From CAYMYN01 sp964394665 (lineage in GTDB: Bacteria > Planctomycetota > UBA1135 > GCA-002686595), in contig CAYMYN010000055.1 of the NCBI GenBank assembly GCA_964394665.1, positions 1 through 18,394 on the forward strand: a stretch of 18,394 nucleotides of DNA, read 5' to 3'. This document shows positions 6,845-13,228 of this stretch, piece after piece. Position 1 is the first letter of the stretch. Each line of letters begins with the position of its first letter. The notes below the pieces were generated by a model. It saw only the letters and a list, made by a program, of their open reading frames with translations. It was not told the origin of the DNA and made no database searches. The position numbers and the translations under genes are program-made.

Positions 6845-8692
6845 TCAGTTCGCCCAGTCGACCGAGAGGCCGTTGGTGAAGTTGAAGCTGCTGCCGCAGG
6901 GGCCGCCCGGCGAACGGTACCAGCACTGGTAGTGCAGGGTCGTGCCGGCGGTGGCGCCGCCCGCGGTGGCGATGCTGACCGTGGTGGAGGCGACGCCGCC
7001 GACCGCCGCGACGAGCTGCAGGCGCGTCACGGTGCCGTTGGCGCAGCGCAGGCCGTCCCCGAAGGTGATGCCCAGGCCGCCGTTGACCTGGCCGACGCCC
7101 TGGAAGAACAGGCCGAAGTTGTTGTTGCCCAGGGGCAGGTTGTCGGCGCTCAGGACCAGGTCGTCGGCGAGGATGCTCTCGCTGCCGGTCCAGGACAGGG
7201 TGCTGCCCGAGCCGCTGGCGTTGGCGCAGCCCTCGCCCGCTCCGCCGTCGTTGGCGCAGGGGCAGGGGGTGCCGCTGCCGTCCCCGAAGCAGTAGGGCGT
7301 GATCGGCGTCGGCGGGGGCGCGATGGTGATGTCGAAGGAACCCGCGCCGCCGGCGGCACCGGGGAACGAACCGACCTGCAGGGTGTAGGTCGAGCCGGCG
7401 GTGACCGGGAAGGAGATCGTCGACTGCAGGCCGCAGTCGTCGTCGTTGCACGCGAGCGAGGCGCCGTCCAGCGGGCAGCCGCTACCCGGGTAAGCCGCCA
7501 TCTTGGTGTCGACCGCGGTGTTGCCGCAGGCCGTCACGGTCGCGATGCCGGTCGCGTCGGCGGTCCAGTCGAACCACACGTCGCGGCCGATGAAGGTCGA
7601 GCCGAAGAACAGGCAGATGCCCTCGTTCTGGCCCTCGGTTCCGGAGGTGGCGGCCGAGTTGTTGAAGGCGAAGTTGCCCTGGCCGGCGATCACGTCGGCC
7701 GCGGAGCAGTCGTCGTTCGTCAGGGTTCCGGCGATCGAGATCGTCAGCGCGCTCGCGCCGCCGGCGGCGCCGGGGAAGGAGCCGGCCTGGATCATGTAGG
7801 TCGAGCCGGCGGTGACCGCGAAGGTCACCGAGGACTGCAGGCTGCAGGCGTCGTCGTTGCAGGCGATGGCGGTCCCGTCCGCGGGGCAGCCGGCGCCGGC
7901 GTAGGCCGCGAGCTTGGTGTCGACCGAGGTGTTGGTGCAGGTCGCGACGGTGGCGTTGCCCGTGACGTCGGCGGTCCACTGGAACCAGACGTCGCGGTCG
8001 ATGGCGGTGTTGCCGAAGAACAGGCAGATGGCCTCGACCTGGCCCTGGGCGCTGGTCGTCGCGGTCGTGCTGTTGTAGGGGAAGGTGCCCTGGCCGGCGA
8101 TGACGTCGGGGGTCGTGCACTCGTCGTTCGTGATCGGCGGCGGGGGACCGGTGATGGTCAGGACGCCGGTGCCGAAGGCGCTGCCGAAGCCGCCGACCTG
8201 GATCACGAAGGTGTCGCCGGCGTTGACGGCGTTGAGAATCACGCGGCTACGGACCGAGCAGGCGTCGTCGTTGTAGCCCACGCACACGGCGGCGCAGCCC
8301 ACGCCGGAGTGCACCGAGAGCTTGGTGTCGAAGCCCACGGGGGCGCAGGTCTCGATGGTCCAGGTGCCCGCCGCATCGGCGGTCCACTGCCAGAAGAGGT
8401 CCTGGTTGATCGTGCTCGCCCCGGACGGGCAGGTGCCGGTGCCGTTGAAGCCCGAAGTCGTTGCGGCGGTCGTGTCGTAGGCGTGCGCGCCGATGCCGCT
8501 GATCGGGGTCGGGGCGCTGCAGTCGTTCGTCAGCGCCATCATGCCGCCGATCGGGACCGGGGCGACCGCACCGGGCGTGACCACCTTGGTGGCCGGCCCG
8601 CTGTTGGGCTTCTGGAAGGTGGTGAACTGCGGCGCGGCCGTGGCCACGGCGGCGCAAGCAAACGTGGCCAGGGTAGTCGTGAGGACTCTCAT
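6845..8692 (-). CDS. Secreted protein with three tandem Cys-containing repeats and a Cys-rich C-terminal domain
   Basis: A 615-aa exported protein. Residues 1-20 form a signal peptide with a likely cut after TAA. Three homologous repeats follow (about 54-181, 187-320, 324-458). Each has the order TND-x-C, D(V/L)WFxWTAD, TC, (V/F)DTK, GC, NDD-x-C, then TYxIQxGxFPGAAGG or a variant. This resembles pre-peptidase C-terminal (PPC-like) beta modules. The C-terminal domain (about 467-615) starts PYCFGDGSGTPCPCAN and contains LFFQGVG, FGDGLRC and WYRSPGGPCG. I associate this domain with secreted proteins of Planctomycetota but know no function. The paired Cys suggest disulfides outside the cytoplasm. 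GGAGA 8 nt before the ATG supports the start. A surface or matrix role is inference only. Confidence 0.85.
   Translation of the reverse strand: MRVLTTTLATFACAAVATAAPQFTTFQKPNSGPATKVVTPGAVAPVPIGGMMALTNDCSAPTPISGIGAHAYDTTAATTSGFNGTGTCPSGASTINQDLFWQWTADAAGTWTIETCAPVGFDTKLSVHSGVGCAAVCVGYNDDACSVRSRVILNAVNAGDTFVIQVGGFGSAFGTGVLTITGPPPPITNDECTTPDVIAGQGTFPYNSTTATTSAQGQVEAICLFFGNTAIDRDVWFQWTADVTGNATVATCTNTSVDTKLAAYAGAGCPADGTAIACNDDACSLQSSVTFAVTAGSTYMIQAGSFPGAAGGASALTISIAGTLTNDDCSAADVIAGQGNFAFNNSAATSGTEGQNEGICLFFGSTFIGRDVWFDWTADATGIATVTACGNTAVDTKMAAYPGSGCPLDGASLACNDDDCGLQSTISFPVTAGSTYTLQVGSFPGAAGGAGSFDITIAPPPTPITPYCFGDGSGTPCPCANDGGAGEGCANASGSGSTLSWTGSESILADDLVLSADNLPLGNNNFGLFFQGVGQVNGGLGITFGDGLRCANGTVTRLQLVAAVGGVASTTVSIATAGGATAGTTLHYQCWYRSPGGPCGSSFNFTNGLSVDWAN
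7319..8533 (-). repeat. Three tandem coding repeats (about 130 codons each)
   Basis: Repeat 1 covers about 8533-8150, repeat 2 about 8134-7733 and repeat 3 about 7723-7319. Repeats 2 and 3 are clearly closer to each other (shared ICLFFG, RDVWF, WTAD, VDTK, SFPGAAGG), which suggests a more recent duplication. Repeat 1 is more diverged. Confidence 0.85.
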
Positions 8693-8743
8693 CGAGACTG
8701 TCTCCAAGGTGCCTAGGAAGGGATGCAAGAAATCCCGCCAGGA

Positions 8744-8757
8744 CGGTCGATCGACCG
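8744..8757. promoter_or_regulatory. 14-bp perfect palindrome upstream of the repeat protein
   Basis: CGGTCGATCGACCG is self-complementary and lies about 52 nt before the ATG of the secreted repeat protein. It sits in the 238-bp divergent gap shared with pdxA, so it could be an operator or an RNA hairpin in the 5' leader. A smaller hairpin (8720-8736, arms GGGAT/ATCCC) sits just ahead of the ribosome-binding site. I see no clear promoter in this gap for the minus-strand gene. Confidence 0.3.
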
Positions 8758-8918
8758 CGGTCGCGCGAGGGGGGATGACGCGCGTTCCGTGCGGGGGGAC
8801 TGTCCCCTGACCGTACCCCGGTCTGTGGACACCGGATAGGGGGATCAGGTTCGTATCTGGGAATCTACCCCGCCCGTGGGCCCCAGGATGGCTCGACGTG
8901 CGCGTCGATCGGAGCCGG

Positions 8919-8924
8919 TACCCT
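8919..8924 (+). promoter_or_regulatory. Candidate -10 box of pdxA, leaderless spacing
   Basis: TACCCT ends 6 nt before the pdxA ATG (8931), and there is no Shine-Dalgarno sequence. The spacing equals that of the TACCTT box before the sulfatase-like gene. No convincing -35 element is seen. Confidence 0.3.
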
Positions 8925-8930
8925 GGCCCC

Positions 8931-9941
8931 ATGTCCGAGCCGCCCCTGATCGCCCTGACCCTCGGGGACCCGGCCGGGATCGGCCCCGAGATCGCCCTGG
9001 CGGCCCTGCAGGAGCGGAGGCTGTCCCCAGCGGCCCGCCTCCTGGTCCTGGGCCCGGAGCGCCTCCGGCCCCCCGGCGTCCCCGCCGCGCGTCTCGCCGC
9101 GGGCGCTCTCGAGCCGCTCCCCCGGGTCGGCGCTCCGACCTGGTTCCCGACCGGCAGCGGGGAGCCGGTGGTCCCCGGCCGCGTCCAGGCCGCCGGGGGC
9201 CGGGAGGCCCTCGCCGCCCTGCGCGCCGGGCACGAGTTGGCACTGTCGGGCGCGGTCCAGGCCCTGGTCACCGGTCCAGTCTCGAAGGCGGCCCTGCATC
9301 TGGCGGGCGAGGAGGTCGAGGGCCAGAGCGAGCTGCTCGGCCGTTGGTGCGGCGTGGAACGTTTCCAGATGCTCGCCGTGGCCGGCGACCTGCGCGTGCT
9401 CCTGCTCTCGCGCCACATGCCCCTGCGAGCCGCCCTCGAGCTCGTCACCCGCGCGCGCACCCTCGATCACCTGCACCTGCTCGACGCCGCCCTGCGCGAG
9501 CTGGGCATCGAGCGCCCGCGCCTCGCCCTGGCGGGCCTGAACCCCCACGCCGGCGAGGGCGGTTTGTTGGGCGAGGAGGAGGGTCGCGAGCTCGAGCCGG
9601 CCGCCGCCGACGCGCGCGCCGCCGGCCTCGACGTCACCGGCCCGCTCTCGCCCGACAGCGTCTTCGCCCAGGCGGCCGCGGGGCGCTTCGACGGCGTGCT
9701 CGCGCTCTACCACGATCAGGCCTTCATCCCGATCAAGCTGCTGGGGCGCGAGCGCGGCCTGACCGTGCTCGCGGGCCTGCCCTACCTGCGCGTGAGCCCG
9801 GCCCACGGCACCGCCTTCGACCTCGTCGGCACGGGCCGCGCGAGCCCCGAGAACCTGATCCAGGCCCTGTTGCAGGCGGCGGCCTGGGCCCGCACGCGGA
9901 GCAGGCCGCCCCGCGACGGGACTCCTTCAACGGGCTGCTAG
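8931..9941 (+). CDS. pdxA: 4-hydroxythreonine-4-phosphate dehydrogenase (PdxA family)
   Basis: A 336-aa protein of normal PdxA length. PdxA oxidises 4-phosphohydroxy-L-threonine with NAD(P) in DXP-dependent pyridoxal phosphate synthesis, in the cytoplasm. Visible motifs are LTLGDPAGIGPEI (10-21), VTGPVSK (113-119), the three metal-binding His in SRHMPLR (His162), GLNPHAGEGG (His206) and YHDQAFIPIK (His261), and HGTAFDLVGTG (292-302). The usual GHTE motif that contacts substrate phosphate reads GQSE here (Gln132, Ser133), so the substrate could be a related compound. ATG 8931 puts LTLGDPAG at the normal distance from the N-terminus. No other pdx gene is nearby. Its stop TAG shares the CTAG at 9938-9941 with the convergent synthase gene. 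Confidence 0.9.
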   Translation: MSEPPLIALTLGDPAGIGPEIALAALQERRLSPAARLLVLGPERLRPPGVPAARLAAGALEPLPRVGAPTWFPTGSGEPVVPGRVQAAGGREALAALRAGHELALSGAVQALVTGPVSKAALHLAGEEVEGQSELLGRWCGVERFQMLAVAGDLRVLLLSRHMPLRAALELVTRARTLDHLHLLDAALRELGIERPRLALAGLNPHAGEGGLLGEEEGRELEPAAADARAAGLDVTGPLSPDSVFAQAAAGRFDGVLALYHDQAFIPIKLLGRERGLTVLAGLPYLRVSPAHGTAFDLVGTGRASPENLIQALLQAAAWARTRSRPPRDGTPSTGC

Positions 9942-11395
9942 AGCTCGCCGCTGTGCGCGCGCGGCGTCCAGTCCGGCGTCGGCGGCTGCCACGGGGTCAG
10001 GGGTCTTTGGAACTCCTCGGCGACCGGGAACCGCGGGTGGTGGCCCGGGCTCCAGCGCACCTGGCCCTGGCCCGTCAGCGTGCCCAGGTCCACGTCGGCC
10101 GACTCGCGCTCGAAGGCCGCCGCCGAGTAGTAGAAGCCGCCCAAGCCGATCGAGTGCATCAGCACGCGGCGCGGCGCGAGCAACTCGGGCGCCGTGAGCA
10201 CGTTGAGGGGCGCGCAGCCCGGATCGAGCTGCTCGCAATTGATCGTCGGCGGTGCCACCCGGCGCCGGATCGTCAAGCAGGCCGCGATGGCCTGCAGGGC
10301 CGAGGAGCCCGCGCCGTGCTGGCCGAGCATCGACTTGATCGAGTGCACGGGGACGCGCTCGACGTGCGCGCCGAACACCGCCTGCAGGGCGCGCGCCTCG
10401 AGCAGGTCGTAGAGCTTCGACGAGGAGCCGTTGGCGTTGACCAGGCTCACGTTCCCGGGCTCCCAACGCGCCTCGTCCAGGGTGGCGCGCAGGGCCCGCA
10501 CGGCGGGATCGGGGTCGAGCTCGGGCTGGTCGTGGCTGTAGCGTCGGCCGCGGCCGGCGGCGCGCAGGCCGTAGCCCACGAAACGCGCGTAGATGCGCGC
10601 CCCGCGCGCCCGGGCATGTGCTTCGGTCTCGAGCACCAGGGCTCCCGCGCCCTCGCCGATCACGTTGCCGTCGCGCTCGAGGTCGAAGGGCCGCGAGGCG
10701 CGTCCGGGGTCGTCGTTGTAGCGCGTGGCCAGCGAGCCGCTGGCGTTGAGGCCGGCGAGGATCTCCGGCACGAGCTCCGAGTCGGTGCCCACGACGAGCG
10801 AGACGTCCGCCGCCCCGGCCTGCAGCATGCGCAGCGAGCCGCCCAACGCGTCGACGCCGCTGTTGCAGCCGCTGGTCGTGGTCAGCACCGGGCCACGGGC
10901 GTCGAAGAAGCTCGAGAGCACGCACGCCGCCGAGTGGTGCAAGGTCAGGAAGGCCGCGTGGGCCGGCACGCCGCCGCCCGACTCGCGCTGGCGCACCAGG
11001 CGCGCCAGCTCCTCGAGGTTCCCGACGCCGGTGCCGACGTGCACGGCCATGCGCTCGGGATCGGTCGCGCCCAGGTCGAGCTCGGCGTCGTGCAGGGCCA
11101 GCACGCAGGCCGCCAGGGCGAGCTGGGTGCCGCGCGGCGTCCCGCGCCCCAGCACCTCGCCGCGCTCGACGTAGCGCCCCAGCGAGAAGTCGCGCACCTC
11201 GGCCCCGACGCGCGAGGGCGAGTCCGCGACCGAACAGCGGGTGATCGGCCCGAACCCGTGCCGGCCGCTGATGAGCGCGGTGTAGAAGTCGTCGCGCCCG
11301 CACCCGATGGCGCTCACCGGCCCCACGCCGGTGACGACGATCGGTCCCGCCCGCGCGCGCTCGACCCCACGCTCCCGCCGAAAAGGCCACCCCAT
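9938..11395 (-). CDS. Beta-ketoacyl-ACP synthase family protein with altered catalytic triad
   Basis: A 485-aa thiolase-fold condensing enzyme of the FabF/KAS I-II type, longer than FabF (about 410 aa). It has PIVVTGVGPVSAIG (18-31), the nucleophile elbow TTTSGCNSG with Cys177, RPFDLERDGNVIGEGAGALVLE (235-256), and the GLGGFYYS loop (417-424). In FabF the triad is Cys-His-His. Here NAHGTS reads NANGSS (Asn322) and KSMTGH reads KSMLGQ (Gln359, followed by His360), so both His are replaced while Cys and Lys354 remain. It may be a non-canonical synthase or a partner subunit of the chain-length-factor kind. A 55-residue Pro-rich tail (430-485) is extra. No ACP, ketoreductase or second synthase is adjacent. 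The start is the first ATG, and TAGGAT lies 8 nt before it. Confidence 0.85.
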   Translation of the reverse strand: MGWPFRRERGVERARAGPIVVTGVGPVSAIGCGRDDFYTALISGRHGFGPITRCSVADSPSRVGAEVRDFSLGRYVERGEVLGRGTPRGTQLALAACVLALHDAELDLGATDPERMAVHVGTGVGNLEELARLVRQRESGGGVPAHAAFLTLHHSAACVLSSFFDARGPVLTTTSGCNSGVDALGGSLRMLQAGAADVSLVVGTDSELVPEILAGLNASGSLATRYNDDPGRASRPFDLERDGNVIGEGAGALVLETEAHARARGARIYARFVGYGLRAAGRGRRYSHDQPELDPDPAVRALRATLDEARWEPGNVSLVNANGSSSKLYDLLEARALQAVFGAHVERVPVHSIKSMLGQHGAGSSALQAIAACLTIRRRVAPPTINCEQLDPGCAPLNVLTAPELLAPRRVLMHSIGLGGFYYSAAAFERESADVDLGTLTGQGQVRWSPGHHPRFPVAEEFQRPLTPWQPPTPDWTPRAHSGEL

Positions 11396-11403
11396 GGCCG
11401 CCG

Positions 11404-11409
11404 ATCCTA
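11404..11409 (-). promoter_or_regulatory. Candidate -10 box of the ketoacyl synthase gene
   Basis: On the minus strand TAGGAT (4 of 6 consensus bases) ends 8 nt before the ATG at 11395, and no Shine-Dalgarno sequence is present. This is compatible with leaderless initiation. It is the third such arrangement in the window. Motif-only evidence. Confidence 0.25.
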
Positions 11410-11617
11410 GCGCGTCGCCTGGGGATACGCTGCCGCGCCCGACGCAGCTCGTCGGTGTCCTGGGCGAGCGCGTCGAGTTCCTCGACCTTCCGGTGGACCG
11501 TGTAGCGCACCCGGATCCTCGGCCACGAGGTTGAGCCGTCGAGGGGATGGCGATTGCCCTGTGCCTGGGGTGAGTTCGGCACCGTCCCCCGTCCGAGCCC
11601 CAGATCCAGAGGCTTGC

Positions 11618-12631
11618 ATGCTGACCGCCCTCGTCCTGGCCTGCCTACAGGCTGCCGAGCCCAACGTGCAGGCCGCCGCTGCTCCATTCGGCTTCGCTTT
11701 CGAGTGTGCGCCACTGCTCGAATTGCACTGCCAGGTCAGCGCACATGTCGTGGGACCTTCGAGCGGCGAGCTCCCCGCGGCCCTCGAACCGGCCGCGGTC
11801 GCCGCGCGGTCGGCTGCCAAGCGACTGCGGGGCACGGAGCGGCTGCGCCTGTTCAACTGGCTGGTGGGCTCCGTCTCCGACGCGCGCGCGCTGAAGAGCG
11901 CCAGTGAGAGCCTGACGGAGTACAGGCGCACCATCGACCGAAACGGAGAGTTCGCTTTCGCTAGCCGTGTGGAGTGGAGATCCACGGCGCTGGCGTACGC
12001 CGCGGCGCTGGCCGAAGTCGAACCCGACTTCTTGGCCGATTTCTGGCCCGCTCGCGAGCGGCGTCTCCGTGCGCGCATGGAGGAGCTGATCTCGCGCGTC
12101 GGGGACGGCAGTGAGTTGATCGAGTGGGCCCTGTCCCGCCTGGACATGGAGCTGCCGCCCGAGCCCACGAGGATCGTTCTGGTCGGGCGCGCCCCGGAGA
12201 ACTTCATCACGTGCAATTACGTGATGAGGGATTCTTTCACGATCCTGCCTCTGACCCGTCCGGACGGCTCGCTGCGCGACGATAGCGAGGTTCTGTTCTT
12301 GGCTTTGCAAGGCGCCCTACACAAACATGAGGAGCGCTTCCGCGGCCGTCCGACCCTGCCAGGCATCCACCAACCACTGCGGGAGCTCTTCGACCTCGAT
12401 GAGACCGAGCAACTCATCCGGATGGCCTCGCTCCGTGATCAGGTGACCCACGTGACCGCGGAGGAGGCCGTCCGCAGCGTCCTCGAGTTGCCCGCGAGCC
12501 AGCGCTTCCCCCTGCTCGGCGAACCCGACGCCATCGACCTCGCCTGCCGCGAGATCTGGCGCCGACACCTGCAGGGTGAGCTCGATCTCCAGGAAGCCCT
12601 CGGCGCCATCCGCGACGCCTCCGGCTTCTGA
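11618..12631 (+). CDS. Unrecognised exported protein
   Basis: A 337-aa protein of unknown family. The first about 13 residues (MLTALVLACLQAA) look like a short signal sequence without a basic N-terminus. The rest is mostly helical, with a central strand-like IVLVGRAPENFITCNYVMRD (185-204) and a His/Glu-rich helix ALQGALHKHEERF (229-241). That helix sits where metallopeptidase-like folds carry HExxH, but HExxH itself is absent. Cys30 and Cys38 flank the APLLELH segment. AGAGG 5 nt before ATG 11618 decides the start. Codon use is somewhat less GC-biased than the neighbours, which may mean weaker expression or transfer. It is divergent from the ketoacyl synthase gene across a 222-bp gap and followed by a small hairpin. 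Confidence 0.7.
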   Translation: MLTALVLACLQAAEPNVQAAAAPFGFAFECAPLLELHCQVSAHVVGPSSGELPAALEPAAVAARSAAKRLRGTERLRLFNWLVGSVSDARALKSASESLTEYRRTIDRNGEFAFASRVEWRSTALAYAAALAEVEPDFLADFWPARERRLRARMEELISRVGDGSELIEWALSRLDMELPPEPTRIVLVGRAPENFITCNYVMRDSFTILPLTRPDGSLRDDSEVLFLALQGALHKHEERFRGRPTLPGIHQPLRELFDLDETEQLIRMASLRDQVTHVTAEEAVRSVLELPASQRFPLLGEPDAIDLACREIWRRHLQGELDLQEALGAIRDASGF

Positions 12632-12637
12632 CAGCTG

Positions 12638-12654
12638 TCGCCGAGCCGCGGCGA
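12638..12654 (+). terminator. Small hairpin after the unrecognised gene
   Basis: TCGCCG and CGGCGA arms with a 5-nt loop begin 7 nt after the stop codon. The stem is short and has no T-run, so terminator function is doubtful. Confidence 0.3.
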
Positions 12655-12802
12655 GGAACAACCGGTCCGCCCGTTGCGCGCGCGGCCCGCACCCACGGCC
12701 CCTGGGGCGACGGCGGATGGATTGGCCTGGCCACGTCGAGGCCCCGGATGGGCGCCTGACGGCGGTTCCGATCCTCCTCACCCCGTCGCCTGAGTCACAA
12801 AA

Positions 12803-12816
12803 GGCACAAATGTGCC
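12803..12816. promoter_or_regulatory. Palindromic candidate operator upstream of hipBA
   Basis: GGCACA-AA-TGTGCC is a perfect 6-bp inverted repeat in a locally A-rich patch. Further half-site-like copies are CACAAA just to the left (12796) and GGCACA at 12844-12849. HipB-type repressors bind palindromes upstream of their own operon, so this is the best operator candidate. It lies about 95 nt before the chosen hipB start. Confidence 0.4.
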
Positions 12817-12857
12817 CAGCAGGGGCTCGATCGGGACGAATACGGCACAGTTCGAGG

Positions 12858-12886
12858 TTGCGGGCATCCGATCTGAGCCCTACGTT
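12858..12886 (+). promoter_or_regulatory. Weak candidate promoter of hipBA
   Basis: TTGCGG (12858-12863) and TACGTT (12881-12886) are spaced by 17 bp, matching about 3 of 6 bases in each box. It lies between the palindrome and hipB. Confidence 0.22.
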
Positions 12887-12910
12887 CATGGGCCGCAAGA
12901 GTCCCATCTG

Positions 12911-13228
12911 ATGCGCCAACGGGGGGCTATGAGCCTTATGAGTACCACCACGACCCTGACGGACGGCGAGCTCATGGAGCACCTGGGCCGACGCCTCCGG
13001 GGACTGCGCGAGGCCCAGGGGCTGACCGCGATCGAGGCCGCCGCCCAGGCGGGGCTCTCGCGCCGCACGGTCTACCGCGCCGAGCAGGGCCTGAACCCCA
13101 CCCTGCTGACCCTCGTGCGCCTGCTGAGGCTCTACGGCCAGGTCGACGCGCTGCGCGGGCTCGTGCCCGAGCCCGAGATCTCGCCCATGGCCCTGCTCGA
13201 GCGGGGCCGGAGCCGCCGCCGTGGCTGA
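12911..13228 (+). CDS. hipB: HipB-like XRE-family antitoxin and repressor
   Basis: A 105-aa protein with one Cro/C1-type helix-turn-helix at about residues 24-80: LGRRLRGLREAQGLT, then AAAQAGLSRRTVYRAEQG as the recognition region, then LTLVRLLRLYG. HipB proteins neutralise HipA kinase and repress their own operon as dimers. The 8-bp overlap with the following hipA-like gene strongly supports the pairing. ATGs at 12929 and 12938 are in frame and also possible. 12911 was chosen for AAGAG 9 nt upstream, and the choice is not firm. The C-terminal tail after the HTH (about 85-105) is basic and could contact HipA. Confidence 0.85.
   Translation: MRQRGAMSLMSTTTTLTDGELMEHLGRRLRGLREAQGLTAIEAAAQAGLSRRTVYRAEQGLNPTLLTLVRLLRLYGQVDALRGLVPEPEISPMALLERGRSRRRG

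Noticed and set aside
6748..8692. CRISPR-like periodicity from repeated minus-strand segments
   Set aside because: The repeats are about 400 nt, coding, imperfect and without spacers, so they are protein domain duplications.
6932..8716. 594-codon plus-strand open frame opposite the repeat protein
   Set aside because: Its Gly/Ala/Arg/Val-rich translation mirrors the tandem repeats of the real gene, which has a signal peptide and ribosome-binding site.
8876..11410. 844-codon plus-strand open frame across pdxA and the ketoacyl synthase
   Set aside because: It is out of frame with pdxA and antisense to the synthase. The composition is typical of high-GC shadow frames.
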